DNA of 64,000 nucleotides from Chloranthus sessilifolius (lineage: Eukaryota > Streptophyta > Magnoliopsida > Chloranthales > Chloranthaceae). This document shows positions 32,051 to 43,538 of this stretch, one piece after another (the first letter of the stretch is position 1; each line of letters starts with the position of its first letter). Under the pieces are notes generated by a model, which saw only the letters and a program-made list of their open reading frames with translations, did no database searches and was not told the DNA's origin. A program made the position numbers and the translations under genes. The stretch covers positions 38,577,810 to 38,641,809 of the forward strand of contig CM037593.1 of NCBI GenBank assembly GCA_021018995.1. The letters run 5' to 3'.

Positions 32051-33010
32051 TTCTTAGGATTTAGTGAAGGATACCTCTCTCTGCTTAGGTACATTGGCTT
32101 TCTTAGTGGTCCCGTAGAAGAAGTGATCATAGAGAGACCATTTTGGTGAGGTAGGGAACAAGTCGGCTTGTGAACCGTCTGATTGGTAACCTAGCCCTAT
32201 GTGCTTATGTATTTTCGTTGGGACAACAGGTCCTACATGACCTTACTTATTCTTTCCGAGTCCGATGTGAGGAATATATCCAAGTTGGTAGATAAGATCC
32301 CATCCCTTGATTGCGGTGGGGTTGATGTCATAAAGCTTGACAAGGTCTGGACCAACCTCTCTCCTTATCAACTCTGGTCGACACGTCAGGGGAGAACTAG
32401 GATGGGTAGGGGGGACTTCCGCTATGGTTGCCTCTTTCGGGATTCGAGTCCTTTGAATGTGACCTGTGTTCAACACATAATCATGAGCCGTTGGTATGCT
32501 TTTCGCATAATCAGTGTCTATCTCCTGAAGGGGTGCATCAGCGTATATACGGATGATAGAGTCCTCATATAGGAACTTGACGCATTGATGATGCGTGGAT
32601 GCGACGGCCTTCATTGATTCTAACCACTTTCTTCCTAAGATGAGATTGTACATGCTAGCGGAATCAGAAACATGGAAGGTGATGTCCTTTGTCACAGGTC
32701 CAAGGCGAACCTAGAGTTTAATAGTCCCTTTAACAAAACGACGTGAGCCATCATAAGCTATGAGTGACAGGGCCGAGGGCCTGATTTCTTGTTCCGTGTA
32801 TTCGAGCGTCTTTAACGTCATGAGCGGGCAAATATTAAGCCCTGCTCCGGTATCCACTAACGCATGAGGTACAGATAATCCTTTAATGATGACTATGAGA
32901 TATATAGGAGTGGCACTCCCACGGAGTGACTCCTTAGGCATGTCCGCGTTGATGAACGAGAGTGTTGGAGGTTACACCATGACCGAGGCTATTTAATGAA
33001 GCTCATCTAG
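32051..33010 (-). pseudogene. Element B protease and G-patch-like segment, broken
   Basis: The protease part is open at 32941-32711 with ALVDTGAGLNICP, an intact D-T-G active site. A TAG at 32711 (A has Gln) separates it from 32695-32243, which holds YNLILGRKWLES, then a linker and GYIPHIGLGKNK. The latter resembles the G-patch often found behind plant Ty3/gypsy protease. A TGA or TAA ends that frame at 32243 and the linker ORF starts at 32050. Function: polyprotein cleavage, with the G-patch possibly binding RNA. Confidence 0.85.
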
Positions 33011-35771
33011 GGTCGTGTCCTCGTCTACCTGTGTTTCCTCAAGTGTCTTTACCAATAATCGGTGATGATCAGGGGATTTCTTGATGAGCTCTAATAAAGA
33101 TATCTGAGCTGGGATCTTTTAAAGGTGCAGTAACAGGTCGTATTCTTGCCCTGGCTCGAGTGTAATCTCTTTACATGGCCAATGGGCCTTAGGTACGGGT
33201 GGTAGGAGTGGTTGAGGTGCGGGAATTGGTGGAGGAATGATGTGAGGTGGGGGCGGCAAGTGAACCTCTCTTTCTCTTGCGTTCCCATCTGGTTGTGGCG
33301 GATTCATGAAATCCTTGTTTCGAGGGAAAGGAGGAGGTGAGTAATTGGTTTCGGACTTGAGAATTGGGCAAGTCGGCTGTTGACTGAACCTAGCGTGACT
33401 CGATGTTGATGTATTTGTAAGCAAGTAAAATTAGAGGTCAGAGCATGGGCATGCATGGCACCGTTCCAAGGCAGGAGGTACTGCGTGTAATCCTCTTCTT
33501 CTAAGAAAGCTGAGACTAGGGTCTCGTGCAGGTTAGAGAGTTTTTTCTCGCTCGCCTTCCTTTATGTTTAGTGAGCACTCAATCTTCCTTTCATTTTCTA
33601 GGTTTGGGGTCTTCCAAGTGATATTTTCTATCCACGCGGTGACTTGGGTTGCGGTTTGAAGAGCATGGTCTCCAAACTCGGGTTCAGAATCAGATGAGGG
33701 AGGTAGTGAGGGTGTCGGTTCAGGATTTGGAGGGGTCGAACGTTCTGGTGGGGGACGATGGAGGAATGGTCTCCTAGCCCTAAAGGAGTGGACTCGTATC
33801 TACGTGAATTTTGGATAAGGTGGCCGGTTTGGCGAAGCAATGCAAGTGATCAAGGTCAAGGGATGTGGGGGTGAAAAGACTCTCACAAGGGTAGTAAGAG
33901 CGTTGGAGGATTGGATGCGAGTGATTAAAGTGGAGGGTTGGAATGAGGGTTGACTGGAGAGATCTACGGTAGTGACCTGGGCTGGTGCCCCTTGGTTGTG
34001 ATAGGCATGGGGTTGTTTATGATCCCCAAGTTTTGTTGGGATTGGTTGTCACTAGGGTTAGGATTCCTCAATGCTTCCCAATCAATTTGGTTCCGATCGC
34101 TCATGTCATAAATCACGTCTCGGAGGACCCAACAGTCCTCTAAGCTGTGTCTAGCATGTCGATGGAATGTACAGTATTTACTGTAGTCTAGATTTACAGG
34201 CCATGGGCGTGGTTTTTCTGGTGGGAATCAGAGGAGGTTCTGAGTGGTAAGGAATCGGAGGATATTGGGGATTGTATCAAGCAAGGGGGGATAATGTTCC
34301 CGCCTCGGTTGGTAGGGACCTCTAGTTGGATTAAAGTTTTGCGATGGGGGGACATTATTATAATTCGGCGCATGGGCCGGTCGGTTATGTGTTGTGTTTT
34401 GGCTCTGATAGATATTGGGGTATTGATTTCTATTTTGGTACTAGCCTTGACCCTAGTTCTGGCCTTGGTTCTGGTTCGCGTATCTAGATTGGTTAGCGCC
34501 CTGATTCTGATGGGTATACCTTTGTTGATTTTGATTTTGTCCAAAGCTACGCGGTTGGAAGTTCCCGTTACTAGAGTTTTGTCCTTGGTTAACAACGGTG
34601 TTGACCTATTCAATTCTTAAGGCTTTCTTATTATTTTTTGACTTAGTTCGCTAGAGGAGCCTATTTTGGACATGACGATAGATAAGGCAAGGTCTCCGCC
34701 TTTAATGTGTCATGCTAGTCAGCATGCTCGGGAATGAAGTGCAGTGAAGTCAGGGCAATTGCTTATGACAAGCGCACCCTTTAACAGTTCCCTAGTATTG
34801 TCGATGATAATATCGACCGAGTCCTTTTCTTTCATTGAAGTGTCGGTCCTAACGATAAGTTTTCTCCATTAAGCGACGAAGTTAACAAACTCTTCATCAG
34901 GTCCTTGCCTGGTGGCCATCAGGTCGCTAAGGCTGACTGTCTCTTAGATCAAGTGTTTATATTGGTCTAAGAATTGACCAACTAAATCGTCAAAGGTTTC
35001 GATCTTATAGAGAGGAAGTCCCGCGAACCAGTCTAAAGCTTCCCCTTCTAATGAACATTGAAAGTAGTGAATGAGAAGTCCTTGGTTGTCGCGTATAGGC
35101 CGACAGTCGTTGCAAAAGAGTGCTAAGTGATGATTCGGATTTCCTATGCCATTATACTTGGTAAATTTTGGCGGTTTGAATCTTATAGGCAGGTTAAATT
35201 CGACATCCCTATAAAATTTATCGAACCCGAATGAATGACCAGGACGCTCCCTCTTGGCCATGTACTCGTCAAGCATTTTAGGGAGATCTTCGATCTTAAT
35301 GATATTGTCCTTTGGTGCCAACCACAAGCTAGCCTTATCTAGTGCGTTGTCGTTAAAGAATGTGTGAGCATGCCGCCTCAATGACGCAGCGCAAGCTGAC
35401 ACCGTACTCGGGGTAAGCAGTGGTCTTTCTTGTCACTCTTGCTCTTCCAAATTTTATTGTCCCCTAATGGTTTCATATGCAGCAGCCAATCCTCGAAGCA
35501 ACTCTTCAGAGTCATCACCTCCTCTTTATATTCTTTGGATGCTAAGTTTTACGATTTGTTGAGTGGTGAGGTTTTATCCAGAGCTATTATTTCTATCGTT
35601 ATGGCTATTACCGGCATGTGGGGTGGAGAAGGGGTTCTCTTGTTCACCAGTCATGTTAACTTCGGGTTGCCGTGGGCTAAAGGTATAAGGCGGTTCTTCC
35701 TCGTATGCGAGGTTGTCATGAAATCCCCACAGCGAAGAGTCTCCTAAACTTACTCTATGTATGCTAGACAT
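33011..35771 (-). pseudogene. Element B gag, broken
   Basis: The start at 35771 (MSSIHRVSLGDSSLWGF) is the best-supported gag start because E starts the same way (MSGIRRVSLGDPPLGG). The first piece stops at TAA 35574. The capsid-like part is open at 35402-34944 (NPNHHLALFCNDCRPI, EGEALDWFAGL). Further stops precede a Gln/Asn-rich tail (34194-34613) and a region matching E's C-terminal gag (33840-33420). The zinc-knuckle-like segment is near 34200-34140. The proline-rich end (33424-33119, PPPHIIPPPIPAPQP) links to protease. The stop at 35574 is shared with E. Confidence 0.85.
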
Positions 35772-35882
35772 CTCAAGTCTTTCACGAAGACTTATATATC
35801 TAAAAAGGAATATAAACGATGAGACGGGAAAGAAATAAGGAAATAAAATTAAACTAACAATCTACGAAAAGTTTGCAAAAGG

Positions 35883-35900
35883 GTCCCATCGAGATCGCCA
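35883..35900 (-). other. Element B primer binding site
   Basis: On the minus strand TGGCGATCTCGATGGGAC starts three bases inside the 5' LTR end (35904). It has the standard TGG start complementary to a tRNA CCA end. Confidence 0.88.
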
Positions 35901-35903
35901 GTC

Positions 35904-38297
35904 TGTTGGTGCACGCTTTTTCTAGGTTCCTCTCGGTTCCTGTTGAATCAGTGGCTTCCAATTCTGTCCAAGTGGACTCTAGCGATACGGTGTTTGAAAT
36001 GATAAAGATAAATAAAAAAAGGGATTTTCTAGGAAGGTTCCTAGTTTGATTGCGAACGTCAGCTGCATATATTTAACGACAGTGTAATACGTTAATAATC
36101 ACGCTGTGAAGCGGGTGTAGGTTACTTCTATACTTAATCGTCCGCCTGCGAACGTCAGTAGCAGTGCTTCTCCTCAGTTTAGTTAGTTTAATTCTCTTCT
36201 TATTTCCCTTTGTAATTATAATTCCAGTTAGTTTAGATTTTGCAATTCTATTATTATTATACTCTGATTGTATGAGCTTATCAAGGTGAGTTATTTTAGT
36301 GTTCTGATGCTATCAAGAGTCCAGTGAGCATCAAGGTTCTAGTATTATGAAGAGTTCAATCAGTTTCAGTCTCCAATTGGTACTAGGAGTGCATATGTCT
36401 CAATTCCGATAATATTCCAACTAAAATTAAGCATGCTAATTATACTGGAATTCTAATTAAAGCAATTGTAGTAATTTTACTATAATTCTAGCTAAAAATA
36501 CTCATAATAATTCTACTATAATTCTAGTTGAAATAAAAAGACTGATTTTCGCTATGGGGCTAATTAAAGCAATGAATTTAATTTTCTTATTCAAATATTA
36601 ACAAAAGAAAAAAAAGACTGATTTTTCTACGACCTTAATTATTGACGGATTAATGATTGCAAAATATAACTAATCATGAATAAACTAAATTTCCTAGAAT
36701 TTGGATTTGGAACAATCAATCAAATAAACTTATGAAAAAGAAATTTTGATTTAGCATTATAATAATTATATCAAGGCCTAATTAATACAAATAATCAATT
36801 ATGTCTAGATATAAACTAATTAAAGTAATTTATTAATTCTAAAAAAAAAACTCTTAAAAAAAAAGGGGTTTGGGGCCGCTATGCTAAGGAGGATTGGCCT
36901 CGTTCCCGAGTACCCTCCGTAAGCTCCCTTGGGCAAATCGAGTGGCTGAGATTAAAGAGGAAAAAAGTTAAATTTTGGATGGTAAAGTAATATTTTTGGG
37001 CTTTTCAGAATTGATTTAAGAATAATAGGAGCAAATTGAATTGTAAACTAGAATAATAAGACTAGAATTAATACTTAGAATTTTTGAAGGTATTTAAATA
37101 AGAAACTAAAATTGAGATTAAATTTTTAAGACTGAATTCGCGTCTGAAATCGAGAAATCAGGCCATATGATTAAGGACTGATTCTGAATCCAAGGATTAG
37201 AACCAAAAAATAATGATAGGACTGTAAGTTGTGATTTTAGAATTGAATTAAAGTCTAAGATCAATATATCGGACCGATGAATTAATGACCGATTCTAGAA
37301 GCAGAGAACTAGAACCAGATATAAAGAAGATTCTGTCCGAAAAGGGTGCTACGATCTAAAACTGAATATAAAATTAAAATTATTAGATGTAGAGATTATA
37401 AGCTATGGTCGGAATGCTAAAAAAAACTAAATTATTACCTAAGGGTCTGGGCTGCGGAGAGAAATCTCAAAGATTAGAAGCTTGAATCTCGAAACCATGA
37501 TTAATATGCTCTATGGATTGATTCTCAGAGTGTTTTGGTTTCAGAACTCGTTCTCTCTTGAAAATTCTAGCCTTTTTTCGTCCAACCTCCTGGGCGAATT
37601 AAAAAGAAATCTTTTATAGGTTTTCCTTCAATTACGCGCCAATTTACGGGCGTTTAACTGAATTACGCGTCAGGATTCCGGCGCTTAATCGCTTTGAGTC
37701 AGTCACTGACTCAGTGAGCGACCGGCTAACTTACTCAGCGAGTCTCCTAGTCCTATCAAATTAGGACCAATTGCGAACATGTTATCATGCGCTCAATCTG
37801 ATTAAGCGTTTAACCTAAAACATTTAATTAAGGAAGCGTAGGGGACAAGGGTAGTAAGACGAGGTCGGGCGTAGGCCAATTACGCGCTGGTGGTAAAGCG
37901 CTCAATCCAATCACGCGTTATGTTTCAGGCGCGTAATCGAGTCTCGAATCGGTCTGGGAAAGGAAGTTTGGTCTGAAAGGTGGACTGATCGCGTGCTTGT
38001 GGTTTTGCGCGTGATCGAATTACACTCTTGGCTTCTAGGGCAGAATTCGGGGTTGTCTAGGTATGGTCTCTAAAATGAAATGAAAAACTATTATTTCAGT
38101 CTGCATTTCGACTATATATTGTTGCTTAGCATATAGCCTACCCACTCTGGGATATGAGCCACAAAGATATTGTTTCAACCTATGTTCAGCCATGTACTAT
38201 TGCTTCAGTGTATGGTTCCCACACCGCGGGTTTAAAAGGTCAAAGGTTGACCAAATAAAAAAGTATATTCCGAGAAGGCAAAATGGGGGTGTCTATA
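35904..38297 (-). repeat. Element B 5' LTR
   Basis: This 2,394-bp copy is identical in length to 13446-15839. Its outer end reads gtgtctata, one base off the expected TG..CA terminus (left copy gtgtctaca), and is followed by GCCAC. The GC-rich block is at 36873-36950. In the first 100 bases of the plus-strand alignment I count about 12 differences from the other copy; further in, about 9 in 140. Nearly all are transitions. Confidence 0.95.
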
Positions 38298-38302
38298 GCC
38301 AC
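38298..38302 (+). repeat. Target site duplication of element B, right copy (GCCAC)
   Basis: It matches 13441-13445. Beyond it A's antisense PMD exon continues toward its 5' end. Confidence 0.93.
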
Positions 38303-40198
38303 TCCCATGGAAGGGACGTTTGAAGAGACGCCCACCTCCCAATGCCCTGAACCATCTCACAAACTCTCGAGCATCCGCCTCATCGCGCACCCCCGTCACC
38401 CTAGTCCCCCCATCTCTAAAATCAGCCATCTGATCCGCCATCCGCCTTGTAAAGTCCCAACCCGGGGGACCAGTCATCCTCTTCGGATCTCCGAAGGGAC
38501 TCCCTATGGAAGCCCTAACTGACGTGTCACCCGGGATAGGTGGATCCACTCCACCTTCTCAAAGCAGTGAGCCCAGATATCCACGTCAAAGAAGGGCCGA
38601 CCAGTCCATATAACGGGCACATCGGCGTCCTCCCCGGCCGTGTAAGGCCTCTAAATCACCTACAACTGAATAAGCAAGCCAACCCATCAGTAAAGCCTTA
38701 AAGCCTTAAGCTCAAAATAAGATGAAACAAAAATGAGTACACGATGATATATACCTGCCCCTCATGCATGTCCTCGAAATGACCATGCGCGATCTAAAAT
38801 CCGAAGCCCAATGTCGACTCCCCAATGCTATCCTCCACGCATGCATCCGTGGGAACATGAAAGTAACCTCTGCCGATACACGCGGGTGAAGGAAGGCAAA
38901 ATGATCATACGCTCAAAACTAGAACACACGAAATACCAAAAACATGCCACTATAATGAAGGACTAGACAACAGAGATACCATAACACCAATGATACCTGA
39001 AGAAAAGGGAGAAAACCCCCAATCGTCATGACACCTCGTCCTCGACAGTAGAGCTGCTCATAGATATACGCCAACGCGGCCGCACCCCAAGCATAAGTAG
39101 GGACCCGGGCCAAATCCCCAAGAAGTCCCAAAAATAACCCGGTGACACACCCCTGAGTCTATGAAGAAAAGAGCACCGTACCAAAGAAGTGCATAAAAAA
39201 GGTCCGAAGCACTCGATCCGCCGCTAACCCCTGCTCAACCACGGCCTCCCGGCAGGCCATCGCCACGCAACGTGCCTCGAATGGCGTCCTCAGCTCCGAA
39301 TGATGCCTCGGAGGGACGAACCCACTGGCAAAAGTGTTAAAAAACCAAGTCACTTAGACCATCCTTGGCCTCGAGCCGCTCGACCGATATGCGACACCGA
39401 GAATCTCCTTACACACCCTCAGATAATCTCCGACCATCTACCCCATAATCGGCTCCCCCTCGAATCAGAGCCTAGTAATGTGGACCCAATCCTCCGAGGT
39501 CGGCAGCATCATCCCAACTGGGAAAAGCAGCACCTGCTGCTCCTCCCTCCACCTCTCCAGGATCACTGTAATCAGACCACGATCAATCGGAGAGGGCTCT
39601 AACTCTAAGATCGGCCCGAAGCTGAAAGACACCAACCGTGCCCGCTGTAACTCAGGCAAGGTGCGATACCACGCTAAGCTAATAGCCTGCTGTGGAGGCT
39701 CCTACCGAATGATAAAGCATAGACAAAAAGAAAGAAATGACATAAGACTAGCACCTACGGCTACACTAAGCAATAAAAGTAAACCACCACGATAATTTAC
39801 AATGAACGTATAAAACATGATAAAAGCGCTACGAAAATAGTAACCTAGATACGGCCTAGAACTAGATACACTTTATGCCCACAACCAATAACAAAAGTAA
39901 GTTCAATGTAAATAAAAGGGTTTTCATATCCTAGGAAGTCTACGTTATAACCTACAAGCCTAAGTAATAAAAGGAACTCTTGCTCACGGGTACTTACCTG
40001 GTCTCGCGCAAAGAACTCCTCCAATGGGATACGCCTCACGCCTTGATCCTCAGCACCCTCATCCTCAGATACCTCCTCCATAATCACTACCTCATCACCC
40101 TCAGGTACCTCCTCTCTGACCATCACCCCAACCTCCTCTTCCAAGGCATCGGCGTCGGCCCGAGCCTCGGAAGCCTTGCCTATCTCTTCGATCATCAA
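38303..40198 (-). pseudogene. Element A antisense PMD gene, 5' exons
   Basis: Read leftward, exon 1 is 40198-39998 (acidic N-terminus, ends RRIPLEEFFARDQ at a caggtaagt donor). Exon 2 is 39701-38997, with LVSFSFGPILELEPSPIDRG, ITVILERW, ALGLAADRVLR-like sequence, TYAWGAAALAYIYEQL and GGFLPFLQ at the donor. Exon 3 is about 38916-38760. The fourth exon starts near 38654 and is cut at 38303 after GGGRLFKRPFHGSG by element B, continuing at 13445. This is the plant mobile domain (PMD, formerly aminotransferase-like), as in B. Stops at 39465 and in the VLFSS segment (39160) kill it. It is the better-preserved copy of the PMD core. Confidence 0.85.
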
Positions 40199-40333
40199 CC
40201 CCTCTAACTCGGAAGCAGCCTAAAACGGATGATCGGATCGCAAGATATCACGAAAATTAGAGCATAGGAAGACAAGGAAACAGAGAATTGAAGAAAAAAA
40301 TGGATGGCGTGGGAAGAATGAGGACTTTCCAAG

Positions 40334-40342
40334 CATATATAG
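40334..40342 (-). promoter_or_regulatory. TATA box of the antisense PMD gene in A
   Basis: The minus strand reads CTATATATG within cgcactctatatatgcttgg, about 140 bp upstream of the ATG at 40198. Further upstream (40350-40730) gcgcgcaatgaaattgcgc and similar words recur, as in B and in the LTRs. Confidence 0.5.
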
Positions 40343-41054
40343 AGTGCGGTTAAATCACACGCCTTGCTTAGGGCGCGCAATGAAATTGCGCACTATAAGA
40401 ATCGCACTTAATTCCCATTACACACCCTCCTTTGAGCACATAAACAAAACGTCGCCCTCTCAAAATAGCCCAATGCCCCAGCTGCACACCGCAAACCAGA
40501 CGCATAATTATGTCATGCGCCAGCATCACGGCGCGTAAATCTCAAAGGTCACCCGCATAGTGACCAGGTGTCGCCCCAATCCCGCGTCCTAAAACATGCA
40601 TTTAATTTAGTTACGCGTCAGCATACCGACGCGTAATGACCCCCTAGAAGCCCTAAAATGTGCGCGGCTATACTGACACTCAATTTCATTATGGCCTGCC
40701 TGGTGTTAAACGCATAATTCCCCAGGTGGAACACAAAAATGTGTGCCCAGAACAACAAATCCAAAGGCTAAAATAAGAGCATTTTAAACACTGATTATTG
40801 ATCCGAACTACACCCTTGCTAAGACAAATCTAAAAACACTTCAAACTTAGAAAACATATACTCTGAAAACTAAAAAAAATGCCCCCCAACATCCCCAAAG
40901 AAAATAACTTACACACCTAGACCGAACCAAACCGAACCGAAAGAAATAAATGACATCATGCTCAAGTAAACAAAATAAGCCGCAAAGTAAACCAAACCAA
41001 AGATTCACCAAAATTTTCACTCCATAAATAAATCAAATCATTACAAAATGCACT

Positions 41055-41068
41055 GAGGGCATACCCTC
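41055..41068 (-). other. Hairpin at 3' end of antisense unit 2 (A)
   Basis: GAGGGCATACCCTC, flanked on the minus strand by gtatattca and cattttgtaatg, matches B 20347-20360. Confidence 0.5.
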
Positions 41069-41364
41069 TGAATATACAGTCAAAAATAACCAATCTAAAA
41101 TGAGAACCTTCAGGCCATGCCCGAATCTGGATTTATTCGAGAAAGAAGAGATCCTAGAGAGGCCTGGAGAAGAAACACACCTTAAACGAATTCCAACAAG
41201 AATCCCATCTTCCCCTGCTGAGTTGGCAGGAAAGAAAGAGTGGCTCACAGAAAGCCACCCAGGATCTGTGGGATACACGTATGGAAGCCTACCCTAGAAA
41301 GCATAACAGGGAGGGCTAACAAAAGAACAATCCACAAAGCATACCGAGGAGTCATTAGTGTCGG

Positions 41365-41493
41365 TCACGAGAACTCTGACCCGACTCTTTTCCTCGGTTT
41401 TCTTTCCACCACCTTTAACTATTCCATCTCCTCTCCCAAGGGGGTGTCACTTCGAATCAAATTGACATCACTGACCCTAGCGCCACCTTGCAT
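41365..41493 (-). pseudogene. Small antisense ORF 2 in A (129 bp, one internal stop)
   Basis: It aligns end to end with B 19920-20048 without a length change. Shared residues include TRV/ARV, RS-TP-GEE and ERKP, and the terminal FS-TGA. A TAG interrupts it at the Glu-rich part. Function unknown. Confidence 0.4.
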
Positions 41494-42356
41494 TCCCAAT
41501 TCCATCCATTCCCAAATAAAACAAAAGTAAACACAACCTCCTTAGGGTCTAGTACCCGGGATACAAATAATAAGGAAGAAAGGACATTAATGGAACAAGA
41601 AACTAAAAATCCCCCCAAAAATTCTAACCAAAAATACATACTGCTAAACCTTTTAATTTAAGACAAAGATGTAAAATGAAAACTAAACCCCTAACCCCTA
41701 CTTATAAGCTAAACCTCTTCCACCACAAAATGGCAAGTGTTTCATTCCTAAGCACCCTCCACTTGATTTAACCCAAAGACAGACACATGCCCTTTAAAAG
41801 ACTATGATCCATGACAAAATTAGATTGACCAATCCTCTCAAAACACTTATCCCTCAAGAAACACAAATCCACCATGAAGTAGATAGACTAATAAGATTAA
41901 GACACCTAACACTCATCTAGAAACCCTAAGTCAAACCCCAAATTTACACACTTCTAACAAGTGTCACCCCAAATCAAATGTAAAAACAAAATACCAAGAA
42001 TTCTAAACATGGGATTCACACCCACCTTAAACAAAATGAATGTTGGAAAATAATCCCCCAAGCAAAACAAAATAAATGCCCCGACAAACCTAATTAAATG
42101 AAATCCCAAATAAAACCCAATATGTATAAAGAAAATTTGAACAAGCCCTAGACAAATTAAACAAATTGCTCCTAAGTAAACTCTAAATAAACCTAGAATT
42201 CCAAGTCCTAAAATAAGATCTTGAACAAATCCTAAATAATTCAAATCGACCAAGTCAGTCAAATAAAATTAAATAGATCAATACCCAAATAGGTCCGAAT
42301 AAGCATAAACAAAACAAATACAATAAACAAAATACATCCTTTATACATATATCACT
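41494..42356. other. Element A AT-rich stretch between the small antisense ORFs
   Basis: AT-rich sequence homologous to B 19110-19920. The open frame on the minus strand at 41954-42262 and its B partner (19206-19457) are Leu/Phe-rich but do not align convincingly as proteins, so I do not call a gene. Confidence 0.4.
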
Positions 42357-42370
42357 GGAAGCATACCTCC
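42357..42370 (-). other. Hairpin at 3' end of antisense unit 1 (A)
   Basis: GGAAGCATACCTCC, matching B 19096-19109 in position and sequence. Confidence 0.45.
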
Positions 42371-42594
42371 TAAATTACAACCCAAAACGAAAACCGAAAT
42401 ACCTATCTAAAACCCAAAATAAAAACTAAACCTAAAAACGAAGACCAAGCGAGGAGCAGCGCCCGACTTGGAGCGTCTAATTAGAGGCTTCAGGAAGGAT
42501 TGGCTGGGGAATCCATCCCTCCACTTATAATGCCTCCTCTTCCGCCATCTTCACCTCCACCGCCGCCACCTCCACCTCCTCAACGTTGCCTTCA

Positions 42595-42729
42595 CTACTC
42601 CCTAAAAGGGATCGATGTAAAGGCTAACCTCCTCTTTCCTAAACTGCCCATCCTCAGAGTCATGCCATTCCCAAGCACCACCTTAGGTCGAAGAAGGTGC
42701 GAAACAACAAACATCGACAGAAATGACAT
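42595..42729 (-). pseudogene. Small antisense ORF 1 in A (44 aa)
   Basis: It begins MSFLSMFVVSHLLRPKVVLG and ends after SIPFRE at TAG. The frame is open upstream to 42822, but the ATG at 42729 aligns with the B start. B reads on past this stop to an Arg run. After the stop A has gtgaaggcaacgttgagg and a GGTGGCGG-rich stretch like B. Family unknown; conservation in two diverged elements is the evidence. Confidence 0.42.
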
Positions 42730-42882
42730 CCTGAACGAATGATTGGATCGCACAATATCGCAGAAGCGCGGATACCTGAGCGCTATGCCAGAGCTTAGCG
42801 GCCTAATCAGCCATGCCCCCACATTCCATCACGAAAAACCAAAAATAAAACCTCCCGAACACCATACCATTACAAAAGGCCA

Positions 42883-43538
42883 TGCCCCGTCGCGATCTCG
42901 AGACTTCATCATTGTCCCACCGCAACAGTTCAGGAGTTGTTAGAACCAACCCCACCACACACTCATGAACACGCCCCACCGCAATTCGGATATAATCCGA
43001 TCTCATATAAGCCAAGATCTGCCAAAGAAAGAAGCACCACCATTGTCTTATCACGACATTGAAACAACTAAGGAGTCAACGACATGCCCGTCGCAATGCC
43101 GCTATAACTCAATTGCCTCACAAACTCGTTTCATCGGGACACTATCCACCGAGGCACTTGGACACAACCCATCACGACGCACAAACTGAGGGGAAGCCTC
43201 GAGCACATCCCATCACGAAAGCATAGAGCCCGCCTCCCAAACACCTTGTCACGCACCAGATATCACTGCTACAGGAATATATGAATGAAGGGACTCGACC
43301 CATGTCCCATCACATCTGACTAGTATCAACCTCCTAGCGCGAGCATCTCATTAGAATCCCCAATGTACCACCGTGCCTCAACCACAGGGACTCTTCACGG
43401 CACACCGTCGTAGGAGAAGACTACCATGATCCCATCGCAAACTTTACCTTCCCAAGACGCTTCCTCACACGGATGACCCCAAGGTCTCGCTGTAGCGCCA
43501 GCAAAGAAAAGAGGAATCTCTCTAGTATCCCATCACAA
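42883..43538 (+). repeat. Element A array of PBS-complementary motifs
   Basis: Copies of (G/A)(T/C)CCCATCACGA or close variants lie near 42883, 42914, 42973, 43086, 43168, 43208, 43304, 43431 and 43528. The complement of A's PBS begins GTCCCATTGCGATC. Spacing is irregular (30-130 bp). This is the position of the array in B, 1.1-1.8 kb before the 3' LTR. Confidence 0.68.

Larger units (their letters stand above)
13446..38297 (-). mobile_element. Element B: complete 24.9-kb Tat/Ogre-type retrotransposon, minus strand
   Basis: This element has both ends, both LTRs (each 2,394 bp), PBS (35883-35900), PPT (15840-15852) and a matching GCCAC target duplication. Read on the minus strand the order is gag (35771-33100), protease/G-patch (33010-32240), linker with Cys motifs (32050-30872), RT (30613-29340), RNase H, second RNase H, integrase (to about 26980), a plus-strand PMD gene (21464-25363), two small plus-strand ORFs, an anti-PBS repeat array, PPT and 3' LTR. 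In stretches compared by eye the two LTRs differ by roughly 6-12%, mostly transitions, so the insertion is old. RT has lost a catalytic Asp (YVND), so the copy cannot move itself. Confidence 0.95.

Noticed and set aside
32201-32572. 123-aa plus-strand frame in B
   Set aside because: It is the shadow of the protease/G-patch coding sequence on the minus strand.
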